Source: Dichetophora obliterata (Eukaryota; Arthropoda; Insecta; Diptera; Sciomyzidae). Taken from it: a stretch of 64,000 nt of DNA. The notes beneath the pieces were generated by a model. The model saw only the letters and a list, made by a program, of their open reading frames with translations, was not told the origin of the DNA and ran no database searches. This document shows positions 60,645 to 64,000 of this stretch, piece after piece (the stretch's first letter is position 1; every line of letters starts with the position of its first letter). The position numbers were made by a program, and so were the translations under genes. The stretch spans positions 215,315,000 through 215,378,999 of the forward strand of contig OY986439.1 of NCBI GenBank assembly GCA_963920525.1, in the 5' to 3' direction.

Positions 60645-61830
60645 ATGAGTGTAGCAGTGATAGCATTTTTGTTGATGGAGGAGGACGAAATTAGCGAAAA
60701 AATAAAACGGAGAGTTTTAAGAGACCACAGTAATGTTCTACAGCTGCCGGAGTCAATGTAAGAAAAATTTAGTTTTGGTATGTATTTACAAATGTGTAAA
60801 AATATGTTTATTTTGTAGGTTCATAGCTCAATATCGTCTCAACAAAGAAGCGTTTGTTATGGTGTTAGATGCGATTAAATCCGACTTACGACAAACGTCG
60901 ATTCCACCTGTGCTTCAACTGGCTACTGCATTGAGCTTTTTAGCAGAGGGATCGTACCAGCGGTCGGTAGGAAATGACTCCAGCATTAGCTTGGGGAGAA
61001 GTACGGTCTCACAGGTCCTAACAGATGTGTTGCAAGTTTTGGAGCGCTTGATTTGCCAACAGTGGGTGAAACTTGCAATTAACTCAAATGAAAAGGAGAG
61101 TGTTAAAATCCATTTTTACAGCAAATATAAAATTCCTGGGATCACTGGTTGCATCGACGGCACACACATAAAACTGATAAAGCCTGTTGTGGATGAGCAT
61201 TTATATTACAATCGGAAAGGATATTTCAGTATGAATGCAATGATTGCAAGTACTAGAAATATTTATTCAAACGAAAAAATCTTTTATACCTACATAATTC
61301 CATATTTTTAGATATGTGACAACGATATGAAGATACGAGCTGTCGATGCACGGTATCCAGGCTTAAGCCATGATGCTTTTATTTGGAGTATAAGCAGTGC
61401 AAGACAATATTATCTAAGCCAATACGAAGCCGGCGACCGCACGACTAGACTGCTAGGGGACTGTGGATATGGCATTGGGCCATTTCTTATAACCCCGTAC
61501 AGAGATCCACAACATAATTCGAAGGAATATAAGTTCAATATGGCGCACACTTCGGCTCGGAATATAGTGGAACGAACAATAGGAGTGGTGAAAAGTAGGT
61601 TTCGCTGTTTGCTGAGCACATTACATTATCGGCCAAAAAAAGTTGTTCAAATGATGAACGTTTGCTGCGCACTACACAATATTTGCAGGAATTTCAATAT
61701 TGAGCATAGCCAGGAGGAAACATTTTCCGACAACAACGACAATTTTGTTGCTAATATGGCAATGCAACCCAACGCAACATTGCAATCCGAAGGTCTGAGG
61801 ATCAGAAATGAAATAGCTAATACCCTATAA
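60645..61830 (+). CDS. Harbinger (HARBI1-like) DDE transposase, three exons, intact
   Basis: Exons 60645-60757, 60819-61245 and 61312-61830 join in frame to 352 aa. Intron 1 is GT-AG (TCAAT|GTAAGA..TTTGTAG). Intron 2 is best read as a GC-AG intron (GATT|GCAAGT..TTTTTAG, 66 bp), because it restores the family's FSMNAMI-ICDNDMKIRAVD run. The catalytic triad is D151 (GCIDGTHIKL), D230 (LLGDCGYGI) and E267 (ARNIVERTIGVVKSRF), with 36 residues between the last two, as in PIF/Harbinger. ARYPGLSHDAF and CCALHNICRN are further family marks. The N-terminal part carries a helix-turn-helix-like segment (LQLATALSFLAEGSYQRSVG). It cuts and pastes the element, probably with the Myb-like partner. If the GC-AG intron is not spliced, the frame ends at 61311. 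Confidence 0.9.
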
Positions 61831-62021
61831 GAAATTCCATGTTTTTTAAACTAAAAAATACAAATGTATTTGCTTTTATAAAAGCCATAAAAAATCAACT
61901 TTTATATTATTAATAATTGTAGAAAAAGGAAACATAAAATATCACATTCATTGGTATAAAAATAAAAACATAAAAATATCACATTTAGTTAATTCAGTGT
62001 AACAAATTTAAATTCATTAAA

Positions 62022-62992
62022 TTAATTCTTCTCCCGTCTTTCCTTTTCAAAATCAACTCTGAACAGCTCAAGATCCAACTGCTTTCGTTTTATTTCATTT
62101 TTTTCTTGCATTGCTGCTAATATTCTTTTGTTAGCACTCACAAACTCACACTTGACTGCATTGACTGCTTTTGCAACAGATTCAGTTGCCCGATAAAGGC
62201 GCCTTAAACTGCTTGCATTTTCCTTTCCAAGCTTTACAAGCTGCTCTAGTTTATCGTTCGTTTCAATTTTTGTTGCATTACCTTCATCGGCTGTGCTCTT
62301 CAACCTAGCCGTTTTCGGATTTCTATCAAAAAGCGGAGACTCAGCTTTGCGTTTTGATGTTGAAGGCATTTCCTCGTCGATTTCATGACATGCATTTTCG
62401 TTGTGTTCCAATGATAAAATAGCGCCGGTTTCCAAAGAATTGCCAAACAATATGCCTGGTAGATATTGTACTTGTTGTCTTGCTACGTCCGGAACAACTT
62501 CAACTGACTGCCCTAGTGATATGCCCACTTCACCTTCTACTGAATGTTTCATACCACATAAGCGTACAATGGTTTCTTCAGTTGGTGTTAAGGTGTATTT
62601 TGAGAAGGGTCCGCCACCAGTTGCTAGTCCCTCAACTTTGTTATGAGCCATTTTCTTTTTTATTTCGCTCTTCCATTCCGTCCATATCTAAAAGAGCAGG
62701 GTAAGAAAAAATATATAATGGTATAAGCACAACAATTCACTTTTTTCCAGCCGCTCGCATCTTTCTGTGGCGGACCTGAGCTATTTAATGATGCAATCAG
62801 TTGTTACCATAAGGAATCTACAGTAGGTTTATCCCGCTTCGTAAATCCTTTTGCGATGTCTGGGTACTTTTCCATAAAATCTATGATTATGGAGTTTTGA
62901 ACTTTATTTTTGTGTTTTCCCCTGTAGAAAATTAAACAATTAATAATAATAACATATTTAACAAAATTTATAGCTTATCCATGTACTTACAT
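62022..62992 (-). pseudogene. Harbinger accessory Myb/SANT-like protein, one nonsense codon
   Basis: Reconstructed exons, minus strand: 62992-62991 (only the AT of the start ATG), 62921-62741 and 62687-62022, with GTAAGT..CTACAG and GTGAAT..TTTTAG introns. The joined frame has 283 codons, with one in-frame TAA at 62806-62804. It begins MGKHKNKVQNSIIIDFMEKY and contains a trihelix Myb/SANT (zeste-type) fold: PDIAKGFTKRDK, VDSLW-stop-QLIASLN, GPPQKD, GWKKIWTEWKSEIKKK. A tail with a coiled coil follows (NEIKRKQLDLELFRVDFEKE). In related elements this protein binds DNA and helps transposase enter the nucleus. The stop falls next to a conserved tryptophan, so the full product cannot be made without readthrough. 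Confidence 0.8.
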
Positions 62993-63173
62993 TTCAGTAA
63001 ATTATTCTAAAGCAAACACAAAAAGGACGCCATTTGTTTAGTTCTGACAGCGATAAGCTGGTCGATTTATTCTCGATAAGCAAAACGATAAAATCGCATT
63101 CTGTGACACCTTAAACAGACACAGAAACCGATTCTGATTTCGACAGTAATCGGTTTCTGCAACAACCCTGAAT

Positions 63174-64000
63174 ACCTTATTTATTATAATATTTGCACAA
63201 AATCTTTTTCTGCAGATATAAAGATTTACATATTTCAGGAAATACAGCATGCTTTTTAAAATAAAATTTCATGATTAACATAATTTAATTATTATTACTT
63301 TTTATTAAAATTGTAGTCATTTAAAAATATATTCAAAATATAGCAAAACACAAACAGCTGCCAAATGCAAAACCACGTTGTTGAGACTAAACATAAAAAA
63401 TAACTGTTGATTTATTTACTCTCTAATTTAAAAGTTAGAGTTATTTGGAATGTTGATGAGTCATTTATAAGAATTCCGACTTAAATTGTGTTCTTTGAGT
63501 TATTTTTCTAGAGCAATTTCTAAATGTTGCAGATCTGCGACACGGAGCATATTAGGGTTAAAGGCACTTTTTTCTGTTTTCAACTGCTAAAGGTTATGAA
63601 AAAAATTAATGTAAGGAAAAAAACTGCTGCTATCTTTTTTGTTTGTGTCATTATTGCTTTCAGCTGTATGTAGAAACATTGATTGGAAAAAAAAGTTCTG
63701 GAATTTTTGTCTATAAAATAAATAAAACAAACTGCTGTTGAGGGTCTGATTACTATAATTGAAACAATTTCTTAAGTCTTTAGAATTACTATTTAATGCT
63801 AAAAATTACGCAGTTATATTAATGTAAATCAATAAAACGGTGTAAGTTACCCGTGTGCCATACGGATCCGTTTAGAATTCGAAATGGACTTACTTCCTCG
63901 TATATTTTATCCGAAACGAATTGCGTTTCGCATCTGTTTTGTGCACATTGGGTTAAGAAAACGGTTGCCCTCTTATTTGCCAATTATTGCATACATCAAC
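63174..64000. other. AT-rich noncoding stretch to the window end
   Basis: No gene, RNA or clear repeat was recognised. Confidence 0.4.

Larger units (their letters stand above)
60403..63170. mobile_element. Complete PIF/Harbinger DNA transposon (2768 bp)
   Basis: The ends CAGGGTTGTTGCGAAAACC and CAGGGTTGTTGCAGAAACC (complement of the right end) are near-perfect inverted repeats. AAT flanks both sides (60400-60402 and 63171-63173), the 3-bp target duplication of PIF/Harbinger. Inside are two convergent genes, the transposase (plus) and a Myb/SANT-like protein (minus), the two-gene layout typical of this superfamily. Fresh ends and an open transposase suggest recent arrival. Confidence 0.93.

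Noticed and set aside
1..64000. CRISPR arrays, bacterial operons, prophage
   Set aside because: The repeats are dispersed eukaryotic elements with no spacer structure; genes have spliceosomal introns and polyA signals.

Overview
The window looks like nuclear DNA of a higher fly, most likely a tephritid fruit fly or close relative. The bases are AT-rich with short GT-AG introns. One gene (crooked neck) is nearly colinear with the Drosophila protein. The repeats include a DD41D ('rosa'-type) mariner, RTE-type and jockey-type non-LTR fragments, tRNA-derived SINEs and many short inverted-repeat elements. No bacterial, viral or CRISPR-like content was seen.

Layout. 1-2958: noncoding, with one MITE. 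2959-8061 (minus): a PHF7/G2E3-like PHD-finger gene. I reconstruct it as seven exons joined in frame (1447 aa), with a tandemly amplified block of chimeric, frame-symmetric exons and a MITE inside its last intron. 8062-12990: noncoding, packed with inverted-repeat elements, one ending 200 bp before the next gene. 12991-15637 (plus): crooked neck (crn), the Clf1/CRNKL1 splicing factor, in three exons. 15638-45000: about 29 kb with no convincing gene, holding MITEs, a 3' RTE fragment, an internally deleted mariner, a jockey-type RNase H remnant and a (GT)n microsatellite. 45023-45073: a possible first coding exon. 46200-49900: a stack of nested insertions, including a TIR-intact but internally deleted DD41D mariner. 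51305-52087 (plus): an intronless 260-aa gene, tentatively p31comet/MAD2L1BP-like. 57772-58302 (minus): an unrecognised lysine-rich 176-aa protein. 60403-63170: a structurally complete PIF/Harbinger element with TIRs, a 3-bp target duplication, an intact three-exon transposase and a Myb/SANT-like accessory gene broken by one stop codon.

The host genes show no operon-like arrangement or shared pathway: one splicing factor, one probable chromatin reader/E3-type PHD protein and two small proteins. The most distinctive features are the exon amplification in the PHD-finger gene and the near-complete Harbinger element. All splice joints are inferred from sequence (consensus plus frame); no transcript or database evidence was available.
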